A stretch of DNA of 64,000 nucleotides from Emydura subglobosa (taxonomy: Eukaryota > Chordata > Testudines > Chelidae): NCBI GenBank assembly GCA_007922225.1, contig ML680086.1, positions 13,058,540 to 13,122,539 on the forward strand. The letters are read 5' to 3'. The notes below the pieces were generated by a model. It searched no databases. It saw only the letters and a program-made list of their open reading frames with translations, and was not told where the DNA came from. Within the stretch, counting starts at the first letter, position 1; each line of letters begins with the position of its first letter. Positions 36,080 through 47,110 of this stretch are shown piece after piece. Position numbers and translations under genes: made by a program.

Positions 36080-36770
36080 TGATGTTTGTTTTGGTGGCAT
36101 TAATGTCTAGAATTCTTTAGTGTTCCAAATCCTAATTATAAAATAAAATGGATTAAATGAGTTTCTTCTTTGGTTTCCTGGGCTTGTAAATATCCTTATG
36201 CCTTTGAAAGGTATGTCAGTTACACTTCAGAAGTTATGAAGATGTTACTATAGCTCATACATTGTCATGTTAATTTCGATGTCGGCAGTTAAAATATATT
36301 TAAAGCTAAGAAGCTGTTAGAGCTTTCAGACCTTATATTTAATGTACATAATCAAATACTTTAATGTCATTAAATGCATATCTAACACTCATCATAAAAA
36401 CTGCAAACTACTTTTAAAGTGTAATAAAAGGTAATAGATTATTATTCCTTATAGATGTCCAAAATCCACTTTCCCATCTTTAAACAGGCTAAGTAATTTC
36501 TTAGTGTCCAATTATACTCCAATTTGCATAGGAACAACTGTGTATTGTGCAATTAAGTTATCACAAAGTCCTGTCATTCTGCGGATTCAGTTAATCTTTA
36601 ACTAAACGAAAAGCCATGTCAGCAGAGCACCAATACAGAAAAGATGGGTGTTCAAAGGAACTGGAATAGGAGCACATTCAGGACTGTCAGACAGAACAAG
36701 CTTTTCAAAAGGACACTTCCATTCAGTTTAAACCTACAAGAGTGTTGGACTGACACCTCCATTTATCTGT
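36080..36770. promoter_or_regulatory. Candidate conserved enhancer block with HNF1 palindrome
   Basis: AT-rich, transposon-free stretch dense in homeodomain-type TAAT cores, with an octamer ATTTGCAT (36522-36529), a near-perfect HNF1 site (36590-36602) and a Maf half-site GTCAGCA (36618-36624). Located about 18 kb upstream of the MAFB start site. HNF1B (vHnf1) is known to drive Mafb in hindbrain rhombomeres 5-6. Enhancer status is inferred. Confidence 0.4.
36590..36602. promoter_or_regulatory. HNF1-type palindromic site
   Basis: GTTAATCTTTAAC differs from the HNF1 consensus GTTAATNATTAAC at one position only (T for A at position 8). Confidence 0.5.
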
Positions 36771-37994
36771 GGTAGGGCTATAAAGAGAAAATGTGAGAGA
36801 GAGAAAGAGAGAGAGACTTTCAATCCTATTAAAGTAGTATTTGGAATACAAAAAAGGGATTCTTTTTCCCTGGTCCTATTTTCTTTGTCTCAGCAGCAGA
36901 TTGTAAAATGCAAAACTAAAATTATTTGTCCTAATATGTAACTGAAAGGTTACTTTTGCTGTTAGCCAGATAGCCAATCTATATTTTTTTACCATGAATA
37001 AGGGGATAAGAGGACAATGGTAAGGTTTTTATTTATTTATTTAGGACCACAGAAGTGACATAATATGCAATATTTTCCTTCTGCCACATCCTTTTAGAAA
37101 TGCCTAGCCCACAGTATAAAAATAGAATAAGAGGTTGGGGTTAGCATCACTGGTATGGCTTAGTGGTTATTTTGGCCAAATATCTACGTCAGGTTCACTT
37201 TAGAAAATTAAAATTTGTAATTGATATTTGAGGGAGCCTTTAAGGCTAAAATGTTTAAAATTTGTCTCCTAATAAATACTGTAATGTATTAATTTTATGG
37301 GCCAGATTCTCCACAAGTGTAAATTGTCATAGCACCATTGTAGTCAATGGAGATATTATGATGATAATAATGGGCAAATATATATAAAAATGTATTTGGG
37401 TGTGTAAACAATTGTAGGTAATATGTTTGCACAGTTTAGATATTTTGGTGTAATGAAAAAATTTCAAATGAAGGAGCACAAACATGCTTTCTATTGCCAT
37501 CAAATAAAAGTGTGTGTTTATCTTTAAATATTTGTAGTTTGTCCTGGAGAGCTTTGTCTTTGAAAACACCTTTTCTAATATTCATCTTCACAGTCAATTC
37601 CCATAAAATGTTATTTTAAGTTTTCTTTCAAGGTTGGGTCTAATTTTTTATATTTTTCATTTTTAGCTGTATTAAAAGATACTGTGTTTTAAAAATATTC
37701 TGTGAATCTTATTCGTAGTTCCTTTGTCAGGCTAGCAATTGTGAGCTTTTGTTGTCACCAACATATTGATGAAAGGGATCTGTAACTGTTTTTAAAGCTG
37801 ATATCCAAAGAAACTCTTCTCTACTGTGATTTGCACTCATCTACAAAATCCAGTTTTTGCAAAGAAGAAAATAAGACTGCTCATGATTTTGATTATTTAT
37901 GGCCTTGACTTAGAAGTAAATATTAAACTTACAAGGTGAGGAACTGAGATTAATATATTAAAACAACTCTTTCCAGCACTCAAGACATGCATAG
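36771..37994. other. Non-coding, mostly unique
   Basis: Contains a GA-rich tract (36790-36815) and a remnant beginning gggccagattctccacaagt (37300-37345) that matches one arm of the GGGCC palindrome group. No gene. Confidence 0.45.
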
Positions 37995-38650
37995 GGGTAA
38001 ATTTTTCAAAACTACCTATGGACTAGGTTTTCAAAGGTATTTAGGCACCTAAAGATGCAGAGGGGGACACAGTGAGATTTTCAAAAGCATTTTAGTGGGA
38101 TAGAACCAGAAAGTGATTCTGGCTAGAAACAAAAGTGAAACTGGCCAGTCTCTTTTGATTGTCCAAGTAGAGTGACAGAATAGTAGTAAAATAAACAGCA
38201 TTAAATGGCAAAAATAACATAGATTTTTAAATCAACATTAGTATTAATAATCACAATGGTTATTAGTAACACAGATGTGAAGATGTATGATTTTTAACCC
38301 TTTTAAGGTCCTTTAACAATACACCACCTGTCCCTTAAATTTTATTCACCATATGACATATATAGCTTCTATCTCCTGTCCCCCAAATTTCTTTCTTCTC
38401 TGAACCAGCATATTAATACTGTCCATATGATGGAACACAGCTCTCAAACAAAGACGCTGCTCCTGCATTCACTCAAAAGCATTTCAAAAGGAGTTAGGTT
38501 TCTAGGTACTTTTTCAGAATCCCATTAGGTGCCTATCTGCATCTTTTGGTGCCTAAATATCTTTAAAAATATGACCATTAGTAACTTTTGAAAGTGGGAG
38601 GTAGGCTCCTAAATTATTTAGGTGCTTTGGAAAATTTAATCCAGTGTATT
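37995..38650. mobile_element. Composite: two inverted 'tatttaggcacc' elements around a 257-nt repeat
   Basis: The left part has ggtatttaggcacctaaaga. The right part has the inverted equivalent tcttttggtgcctaaatatc near 38543-38562. Between them sits the second copy of the unassigned repeat seen at 32.7 kb. The inverted flanks may be termini of one larger element or two independent insertions. Confidence 0.6.
38102..38358 (+). repeat. Unassigned dispersed repeat, copy 2
   Basis: Aligns with the reverse complement of 32723-32980 from accagaaagtgattctggct to tcccttaaattttattcacc. Flanking sequences differ between the two copies, so this unit moved or duplicated on its own. Confidence 0.75.
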
Positions 38651-40619
38651 CAAATATGTGGCATTTTATAAACACTATTCTTTAAATGCACATGGTCAGA
38701 GAAATAGACCGTGCCTTTTTGTTTTATGATATCAGACAACTGGCAAAACTACAATTCACCTATGACTTGATCCTGCTCCCACTGACTTAGTGATACAGGA
38801 TCAAGCTCATAGACAATAAAATGTTATGCAGTCACAGTTCTAAGTTTATTTGTTGCTGAATACTAATTAATCATTTAGATAACAGGGAACTTTATTTCTG
38901 TACAGATGCTGTCACCTCAAAAAATCTCACAAAATGTCCATTGTTTAGGCAAATCATTGATTTTATAGATTCTGGTTCACAGTTCTCTGAATATTAGAGT
39001 TAGCATTATTATTTAGCTAGTCTAAGACAAGAATGTTTTGCATTTTGTAGATATTAGTACTATTGAGCTGTACCTTTCTAGTTTTACAAGTTCTAGGATC
39101 AAGAACTAAAGCAGCAGGGGTGTGCATATCTCTGTTTCTCACTGATATGTAAGGTGGGTTTTTGTAGAAGCCTTGGTGAAATAATCCCTCTGTGACACAC
39201 AAAATGGAGATTTTTTTTTTTCACAAGGAAATTATAGGCCTGTTACTCCAGTATAAAACCAAATCAATCAGGTCAGTGGAGTTACCCCTGTTTTACAATA
39301 GTGTTAAATGAGATCAGAATGAAGCTGTGTATATTTTGCAAGCAATTACAGTATCTGCTATGAAGTAAGCTGGGACTGACCAGATCCCTGCTTCTTGTAA
39401 AGGGATTTGACTGAACAGTTCATTTTTATTAAATAACATTTAGTTGAGTTTAAAGGTTTCTTGTGCAGATTTTATGCATCCCATGAAAATCTTAAGGAAT
39501 CCCATTCTTAACATAGGTTTTGTTATTACAAACTGTTTTGACTTAAAGGGAGGATTATAAAACACTATGCTTACTGTGATGGGGAGTCAAGAAATAGGAG
39601 TAAAAGACATACAGTTATAGGGAGAAATCTTGGCCCTTCTGAAGTCAATACAGGCAGGATTTCACCCAGAGATTCAGAAGACACTAAAATAATTCTTCAT
39701 CATGTTCTTAGAGTACTAAAATAACTGCCTTTAATACAATTATTACATTGCCCACTCATGGTTCTATTTAGAAATCTTTTGGGCTCATCAAAATTGGAAA
39801 AGAAAAAAAACCCCAAAAACTTCACAAGTTGTTCTCATGGGAAAAATAAATAAAGAATTTGCTAGATGAATGAAGATATCAATTTCTGTTTAAACATTAA
39901 CAGGGTGATGCCAAATATTAGTCAGTTCCTAATAATTTTGAGGGATTAAAAAGATAATAAAAGTAATAGTCCATTACATTACCTACTTCAGCAAGATTGT
40001 AATGAATGTAATAAATTCCAGATCAGGGTTATAACAACTTCCATCTATTTCAAATGAATTTGTAGGGTTACTTTCATTAACTACGTATATGGAGAAAATG
40101 ATCTGACATATTACTTTAAAAGAGCTGTAAAACCGATTAGAAGGAAATATGCTTCCCAGACAGTGATCCTGGCCGCTGGGGAAATTTTATCCATGGGAAG
40201 GAGGGGGTGGGAAAAGGATCATGGGGGAACTTAAAGTATGACACTGCGTCATTTCTTTTGCATACCACCCAAGCCAGCTTGCTCTTTGAGAGAGATGATG
40301 ACAATATCAATGATTAGAAACAAGGAGGGAGTGAAATCAGCTTTCTCTCTTGCTTCCTATTCTCCCCCCGCCTCCCCAGTGAAGGAATGTTCTGCTGATG
40401 AATAAAGGGTCCATGCACTGGGAATTTCTGCATGGAAATGAAACTGGAATGCCCTTTTGGCAGCCCTGGGGAAGGCTGAGGCATTAAAGGGGACCATGCC
40501 CTCATTGCTGAAGGAGACAAGGGAGCTAGCACTTGACTGCACTACAGAAATTACTGCTGCACCTAGAATGCAGGCATCATTTATCAATTTCATAGCAAGA
40601 GGGAAAGGGGGAAAAAAAC
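38651..40619. other. Non-coding with two small palindrome remnants
   Basis: 39240-39330 (gttactccagtataaaacc to gatcagaatgaagc) and 39620-39670 (gagaaatcttggcccttctg) are remnants of the palindromic groups. Otherwise unique AT-rich DNA. Confidence 0.45.
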
Positions 40620-41130
40620 CCATATGACTGCCTTTTTCAGCTGCGCGCTAAATCTAGTCACCAAGAGCGTTCCAAATCCGGTCATGTGTGTTATAAAGAG
40701 TCTTGGATAAAGTAACGTAATACTAATGATTTATTCTTAATTGGACCTCTTAGTGATTAAAGTGGCAGTAATGAATGAATAACATCCTTCTAATTCCGTT
40801 TCCATTTGGCACTGGCTGACGGCCCCTTCTTTGTGCAGATCTCTGTGCTGTGTGGGAAATGATGCCAGTATTTTTTAAGCTTTTAGTAGCACATCTGAAA
40901 TAAGTCACAGCTCTCTCCTGCTTGTATCATGTTTACAATAAATGACTCCATAAGTACACTACCAGGGCATTGATTTTTTCTTTCTTTTATTGGATTAACC
41001 AATTGTAAGGTTAATGAATATGCATTTGGCAACTCATTTTTGTGAGGCCAGGTCCCACGTGGGGCTGAAAGTGTTTGAAATGTACGAGCATAAATATCAG
41101 CTTTGTCAAAATATTGATTCACTTTAAAAA
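40620..41130. promoter_or_regulatory. Candidate conserved non-coding element
   Basis: Transposon-free block with clustered TAAT motifs, ggttaatgaatatgcatttg (near 41010-41030) and an E-box CACGTG (near 41057). Its composition resembles vertebrate conserved enhancers; conservation itself cannot be seen here. Confidence 0.3.
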
Positions 41131-41479
41131 TAACACAACTTCCTCCCCACCTCCTTCACTAACATGCAGAAGGATAACATGGCTCTGTTTATTTATTTTT
41201 CTTACTTTATAGGGCTTAATATTACCAATTAATAGAGTGACTCAACCATGGTTCTCTAAATAAATATTTCAGTTTACAGTACTCCCTCGTTGCTTTTTTA
41301 ATCTAAAAATGATCGGTTTATTCTCCTTTTTAAAAAATCCAAATTTTTTGAGTCTCAAACACTTGCGAAATTTATACTTTTCTTCTAATGAAGAGAGAAA
41401 AGGCCTGCATCTCATGTACACCATTCTGGCAGCATAAAGGAGCCTGTAAGTGCACTTTACCCAGAGTAAAGGGGCTTTC

Positions 41480-41620
41480 ATGTAAATGAAAATCAGGCCC
41501 ATGAAGCACTAGATACTCACTCACTCACCCACTCACAGTGGTGTAAATCAGGAGTAGTTCCATTAAAGTCAATGACGTAAGACTGGTGTAAAATGAGAGG
41601 AGAATCAAGCTTTAGTCTGT
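41480..41620. mobile_element. Short palindromic element
   Basis: gaaaatcaggcccatgaagc at the left, cagtggtgtaaatcaggagt in the middle and gactggtgtaaaatgagagg at the right belong to the 'ggtgtaaatc' palindrome group. Confidence 0.5.
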
Positions 41621-41889
41621 AAGGCACTGGGAGAGATGAGGCACTGAAATTTACTAAGGTTCAGATTGTGATACCCCGACTTTGGTTCAAGAACATTTTA
41701 TTCCTCAAATAGTCCCATCGCCTTCAATGGGTCTACTCATGAAGTTAATTATTACTCAGTATGGATAGAGGTGACAGAACCTGGCCCTAAGCAAACCACA
41801 TACTCTACTGTCATTCAGTTGCTCACCAGAATGAATAAGGGATTTACAATCTGGCCATAAACTATCATGCTAAATTCTCTCTTGCGTTG

Positions 41890-42135
41890 AGCAAAGCCAC
41901 TGAACTTGGACTCAGGAGATAAGGGTTCAGTTCCTGACTCTGCGAGAAACATCCTGTGTGACCCTGGGCCAGTTAATCTCTCTGTACATCAGTTCCCCAC
42001 CTATCAAATGGTCGTAGTAATGCTTCCTTCCACCCGCTCCTAGTCTATGTGAACTGTAAGCTTTTCAAGACAGGGACTGTCATTTAGTAGATTTATGCAG
42101 CACCTATTGCAATGGGGCTCCATTTGTGGTTGGGG
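41890..42135 (+). mobile_element. tRNA-derived SINE, nearly full length
   Basis: Head actgaacttggactcaggag; B-box-like gggttcagttcc; body gtgaccctgggccagttaat and catcagttccccacctatca; tail gaactgtaagcttttcaaga and gcagcacctattgcaatggg. All parts of the class are in order. Confidence 0.85.
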
Positions 42136-42145
42136 CATTTTAGCT

Positions 42146-42485
42146 AGAGCTGGGCAAATAACTGATTTTCAATTTGGTGGCAGTCTTGAACAATTCTGTA
42201 AGTGGGTGGAATTGGTCTAGGTTGAGCAGAATCTGAATGTTTTGCAGTTTTTGGTGAATTGAAAAAAATCCCCTGTGGTTTAATTCCAGCATGGGGATTT
42301 GAACCTGGATTTCCCACCTCAATGTTCTCCCTGGTGAGCGAATAGTTATAAAGGGGTAGCACACCATCACTACCACCACCACCTCCTTTTTCACTTGGCG
42401 TGTCAAATTCATGAATGATTTCTGGTTGACCAAAATTACCTATTTTGTTGACTAAATTATTAACTGAAAAATTTCACCCAGCTGT
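42146..42485. mobile_element. Non-autonomous DNA transposon-like element enclosing a tRNA-like B box
   Basis: Terminal inverted repeats: agagctgggcaaataactga (left) and the complement of tttcacccagctgt (right), about 340 bp apart. The minus strand interior holds a perfect Pol III B box GGTTCAAATCC (42295-42305) preceded by a degenerate A-box-like region. No target-site duplication is clear. Confidence 0.55.
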
Positions 42486-42789
42486 AATCGCAACAGTACT
42501 GTAATACAAATAAATAATGCTGCTGGGCTTTGGACTCCGATGCACAGCGTGCCTCTGAAACCTCCCTCGGGATTTCATTAAGGGCAGTTATCTCAGAAAG
42601 GGACCTCTCTTTGCTTGGTACTTTTGAGACAACTGAGCCACCAGCTCTATTGCAGCTGTGGTTCCTCATGTCCTCTGCATGAAGCTTTGAACCTCTGGTC
42701 TTCTAATCAACATTGCTGCTGGAGCCAGCATGTGAAATTAAATCAGATAGTGTGTCCTGTATAGAAATCAGGAATTATTTTGCTTTTTA

Positions 42790-43020
42790 AAAGCCCTGAT
42801 TAAGGAAGAGTTGACAGTGAGAAAGCTTTTATGCAGTATCTCTTGATTTCAAAGTTGTCACAGCTGATGCCTGTTCAGCAAGCATGAAAATTTCCTCAAT
42901 TGATTGAGGGCAGATTGCTGTCGAAAGCTGGTTGCTGTCATGGGTAAGAAAATCCTACAGCAGGTGTCAATAGGAACTGGCTAATTAATAGACCATTACT
43001 GTGCTGTGACTGACTCACAT
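42790..43020. promoter_or_regulatory. Candidate conserved non-coding element
   Basis: Transposon-free block containing cctcaattgattgagggcag (palindromic core caattg), ggctaattaatagacc homeodomain motifs and a gtcacagctgatgcctgttcag stretch. Inferred only from texture and lack of repeats. Confidence 0.28.
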
Positions 43021-43699
43021 TACAACCTTTGGGACTAGTGCTTGAAATAGAGCAACTCCACTGAAATGGGTGCAACTCAGAGCAGGACTGGATTTTGTCT
43101 TTAAATCATTTCATCACAGGCCTAAACCTAAAGGGAAACAAGGAGCATGAGTATGGCTGGGATCACTGCACAGAACTATCTGAGGCCCCATACACACAAT
43201 GTCTGAAACTGTCTGAGCGCTAGTAGTTAAACACAGTTGTTGCATGCAGGGTTATAGCATTGCTTCTTTGACTAGAGTGGACAGGGGGGTATATTTGCCT
43301 GAGAACTATTAAGAAGCTTGCTATAAACTACAATTTGTGGCATGATTTGGCTAGCACTGATGTCAGTGAAAAGTCACCAGCTATACTGCCCCAGTGAAAT
43401 AGTGCTAGAATTATGGCAGCAAAAATCAGACTTGAAACAGAGGTGTGTTGCTAGCGCTAGTGTGATCAAGATCTAAGTGCAAAGACATATTAAAGGCCTT
43501 GTTATCTTGTTGGGTTTCTTTGGGGGAATATCTGAGTTTTTATGGAACGGATGCTCAGAAGCAGGATTCTATACACCAGATGAAGAATTAAATGCAGGCT
43601 GTTTTTGAAAGGTTTACAGGGAGGCCTAATATTCCATTCTCTGCTCTTTACCTTGACTGTCCAGGTAGCAGATTTTGTAGCCATACTGAAATTTAGTTG

Positions 43700-43960
43700 T
43701 AGAAACATAGAAGGGTTGATCTCAGTTACACTGGTTTGATACTAATGTGGCTTCATTTGCTTCAATGGAGTTACCCCAGATGAAGGGATAATCAGAGCCA
43801 GCACTAGGCATAAGCAGCCTAAGCAATTGCTTAGGGCCCTGAGCATGTCAGGGGGCCTCCCATTCACTTCTTAAGTATGAGTTGGGAGCGAGGGGGCAAA
43901 AATATTCCTGCGTAGGGCCCCCAATGGGTTAGCACCACCTGTGAGTATAATCAAGCCCAG
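43700..43960. mobile_element. Palindromic element plus 'cttagggcc' repeat fragment
   Basis: 43715-43800 has gatctcagttacactggttt to ttcaatggagttacccc. 43805-43940 has gcctaagcaattgcttaggg, which I recognise as a recurrent sauropsid repeat motif, though not by name. A related 'gtgcctagaggcacc' fragment occurs near 61.67 kb. Confidence 0.45.
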
Positions 43961-44284
43961 GGTTTATATTTGTCTCCATACATGTAAACTCCCATTATTG
44001 CTGCTAATAGTTTTGAAATGATTTCAACAATTAACAGAAGTGGAATGGAACAAAATGGAATGGTGACAATGGAATAAAACTGTCATCCAGATGTTTACTT
44101 TTATTTTTTCTTTATTTTACACAGGAGAGGATCAAACTTTTAGTTATAAAACCATCCCAATAAAAATTGGGGTGGAGGAATATATAAGATTTCACAGCCT
44201 CATTTATAATAATTCAGGAATACAGGAAGCACAGACTTACAGAAAATCCTGATTCAGCTCCAGTGGAGAAAATTAGAGCTAGAA

Positions 44285-44470
44285 AATATTCCAGGAAATA
44301 GAGCCTTGATTCAGGAGAGCATTCCTCTTCAGCTAGGCACTTAAGCACATGCCTAAGTCCCACTGAAGTAAAATGTATGCACATGCTTTTATACTTTGCT
44401 GAATAGGGATGGATTTAAGCATGGGCTTAAGTGCTTTACTGAATTGAGCTCTATTAGTGTAGGCATGTGG
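44285..44470. mobile_element. Palindromic element ('cacttaagcacatgc' type)
   Basis: The left arm gattcaggagagca...cacttaagcacatgcctaag is answered at the right by the complement of taagcatgggcttaagtgctttactgaat. About 170 bp, no coding content. Related remnants lie near 25.48 and 51.59 kb. Confidence 0.65.
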
Positions 44471-46079
44471 TATTGTCTAATTTGCTTTGTGCTACCTGAA
44501 CATTATTCTGGTCGGAGAGTGGCTATCTCTCTGCTCGGACATCTCACTGGGCATGAAACAGTTTGACAAGGCTTTTGTCCTTCAAAAGAACGTAGGTCTA
44601 GGAGATCTATTTCTGATACTTGAACATCAGATCACAGGATTGCATGGAGCAGCATTGCTTATCCTTATGAGTCTGGTGGGATGTATTTTTTTTTTTAACG
44701 TGTCCTGCAATATGGTGCCTTTTAATCCATGTAAGCATGAGCTGAAATGACTTGTCTCTTCTCAGCAGCTCTCGTGTTTAATTTGGAAATGTGCTATGTT
44801 GTTCTCTCTGCTGTTTGTCTAGGCACTTTGAGAAGGGGCTGCTCATAGGGATTCCTCAGAGCTGCATTCCTACAAGGAAGGAAACTCAGATTGCTGAACC
44901 TTTATCTGAGTTTTGGGGTCACCCTGAAAATTCAGGGGAGAAAAAAACAACATGGCACTCTTTTTCTCCAGTTCTATAGAGGCACGATCTCAGTTTAATC
45001 TCTTCTGAATTGGTGCAGCAATGATTTAGGAAAATGTTTCTAAGGAACGAGAGATTGTAGGGAGCTAGCCACAGCTACAGAAAATACATGGTTAGGAATA
45101 CAAGGGGACGAGAGAGAGAGAGAACCAGAATTAATCAAAGAGAAATAAACAAGGTTAACAGGGGGAGAAGACGTCCAAGTGATTTTCGGGGGAGAGAAAT
45201 GGGACATAGAATTGAAGAAAATGATAGGAAGAGGTCAACAATGTGGAGGAGGTGAGCAAGGAATGAATAACATAGAGGATAGAGGAAACCAGTAAATAAG
45301 AGAAGGCAGGAGGAGTAAAGCAGGAGACTGATAACATAAGACTTGGGATCATGGAAGGGGAAGGAAATTTTAAAAAGCAAACAAAGTGAGTCAGACACTC
45401 TCCTTTCTTATGGTTAATCCCATGTTTGCACCCTCTATACCTGATGATTTCACCCAGTTGCTTTGGGAAGGACCCACAGTTCAGTAAACCAAAGTGAAAA
45501 CAGAAAATTGCTGTGTTCCATTTGCTATGTTTTAAAGGGTGGAATTTTGTCTATTGCAATAATTGGTGATTACTGTGGATGTTAGACTAACATTTGTAGT
45601 TAAGGAACATCGTCAGAATAGCACATTTCATATTTGCCACTTCAGGAGATTGGAGGGTGGCACACAGCACAGCAAATAGTTCTCATTTCTTTCTGCTCTG
45701 TAGTGTTTTGCAAACAGCACAACTCCATGAAAAGGTAAAGGAAAACGAGGGGGAAGCACATTGCATCGTAGACCTGATGCATCAGTCCTCCAGATCCCAC
45801 GATACAAAGTGCATTAAACCATCTTAAAACAGATGAAATGTGGAATGTGTGAGTGTATTCCTGATAATACTACCTAACTCTTGTCTATTCATGTTACAGT
45901 AGTTCCCAGGAGGACTTGCTCTCTTGAAGGACTAGTTAGTTGTAAAAACATACCACTTGCTTTTGCATCTCTTTGAACTATTCTCAAAACACTGGAGTAA
46001 TAATTGGATACCCTCACCTCCGCTGGCCTGCATTGCCTGGGTCATATATGTAAACATCAAACGCGAATAACAACCCCAA
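44471..46079. other. Non-coding, no recognised feature
   Basis: Includes a GA-rich tract at 45108-45122. No supported gene. Confidence 0.45.
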
Positions 46080-46620
46080 AATTTAATTTATTTCTACCTA
46101 AACAAGTTCTTTTATCATAAAGCAATAAATTTGTCTTGGTGCTAGCAATTTGTTGCGGGTGACATAACACTGCAAATTGATTAATCGCTACTGTACACGA
46201 CAAAATGAGAAAAGCAAGGAATTATTATGAATAGCGTCCATCTGATACAGTAGGGATTCATTATTCAAAAGTATTTGCTAGTGGTTAGCTATCCCCTTGT
46301 TGCAGATTACATTCATTTGCAGACTTCCTACATCATGCTTACACAAATCAACAAACATGCATTTATTAAGACATGGCATGAAAGCTATTAAAATGTGAAA
46401 AATTGCCTTTTTCTTGACTTTAAAAAAAAAGATTTTTTGTGGGGGGAGGAGGTTTCTTGGCTGCTGCATCAAAGAATTTTATTAATTTTTTTCCATATTG
46501 TATCCAGAACTGATTACTTAAGCTAAACCAAGTTGGTGTGTTAATAGCGGTTGTTACCATTTTACGACAAGCTTTTATGTCTTTTGGAGTGTTAACTTAG
46601 TGGTAATACTGCATTAAAGA
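46080..46620. promoter_or_regulatory. Candidate conserved non-coding element
   Basis: Repeat-poor, AT-rich block with attgattaatcgctactgt and gcaaggaattattatgaata motifs. Flanked by transposon-rich DNA. Inference only. Confidence 0.25.
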
Positions 46621-46769
46621 AAAGTAAAACAACTACATTGAAAATGTAGATTTTTTTATTTTGTTTTGTTTGTTTTTGGAGTGGATACGTCTGAGCTATA
46701 CAGTAAAATGAGATCCCTGTGCCCTTCAAATGCATTTGAATTAAATGTTTCAGTTCTTAGGCACGTCAG

Positions 46770-47110
46770 TCATGAACCAGAACCCCTTATGCCAGGTGCA
46801 GTACAAATACAAAGCAAGAAGATGGTCTCCGTCCCAATATTATTATTTTTAATTATAGCAGTTTTATCATAACATTAAATATTTTGGACCAAACTGTGCC
46901 AACTTTGAAAATAGTACCTTACTTCCAGAGTTGGTCCATTGAAACCAGGGGGGCTCATAATCTGGCTTTTCCTAATGATTTACGTAAAACAGATTTTAGG
47001 CAGAAGCCATAAAGGACATGATCTGGAACCCTTGCGCAGGTGAGTAATCTTTATTCAGCCAAATTGTCTGACTGACATCAATGGCAGTTGAGAATGCTCA
47101 GCTTCTTTCA
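46770..47110. mobile_element. Antisense SINE tail and palindromic remnants
   Basis: 46785-46840 (ccaggtgcagtacaaataca to tctccgtccc) is the complement of a SINE tail. 46885-47110 holds decayed arms such as tttggaccaaactgtgcc and caagatttggtccc. Confidence 0.45.
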
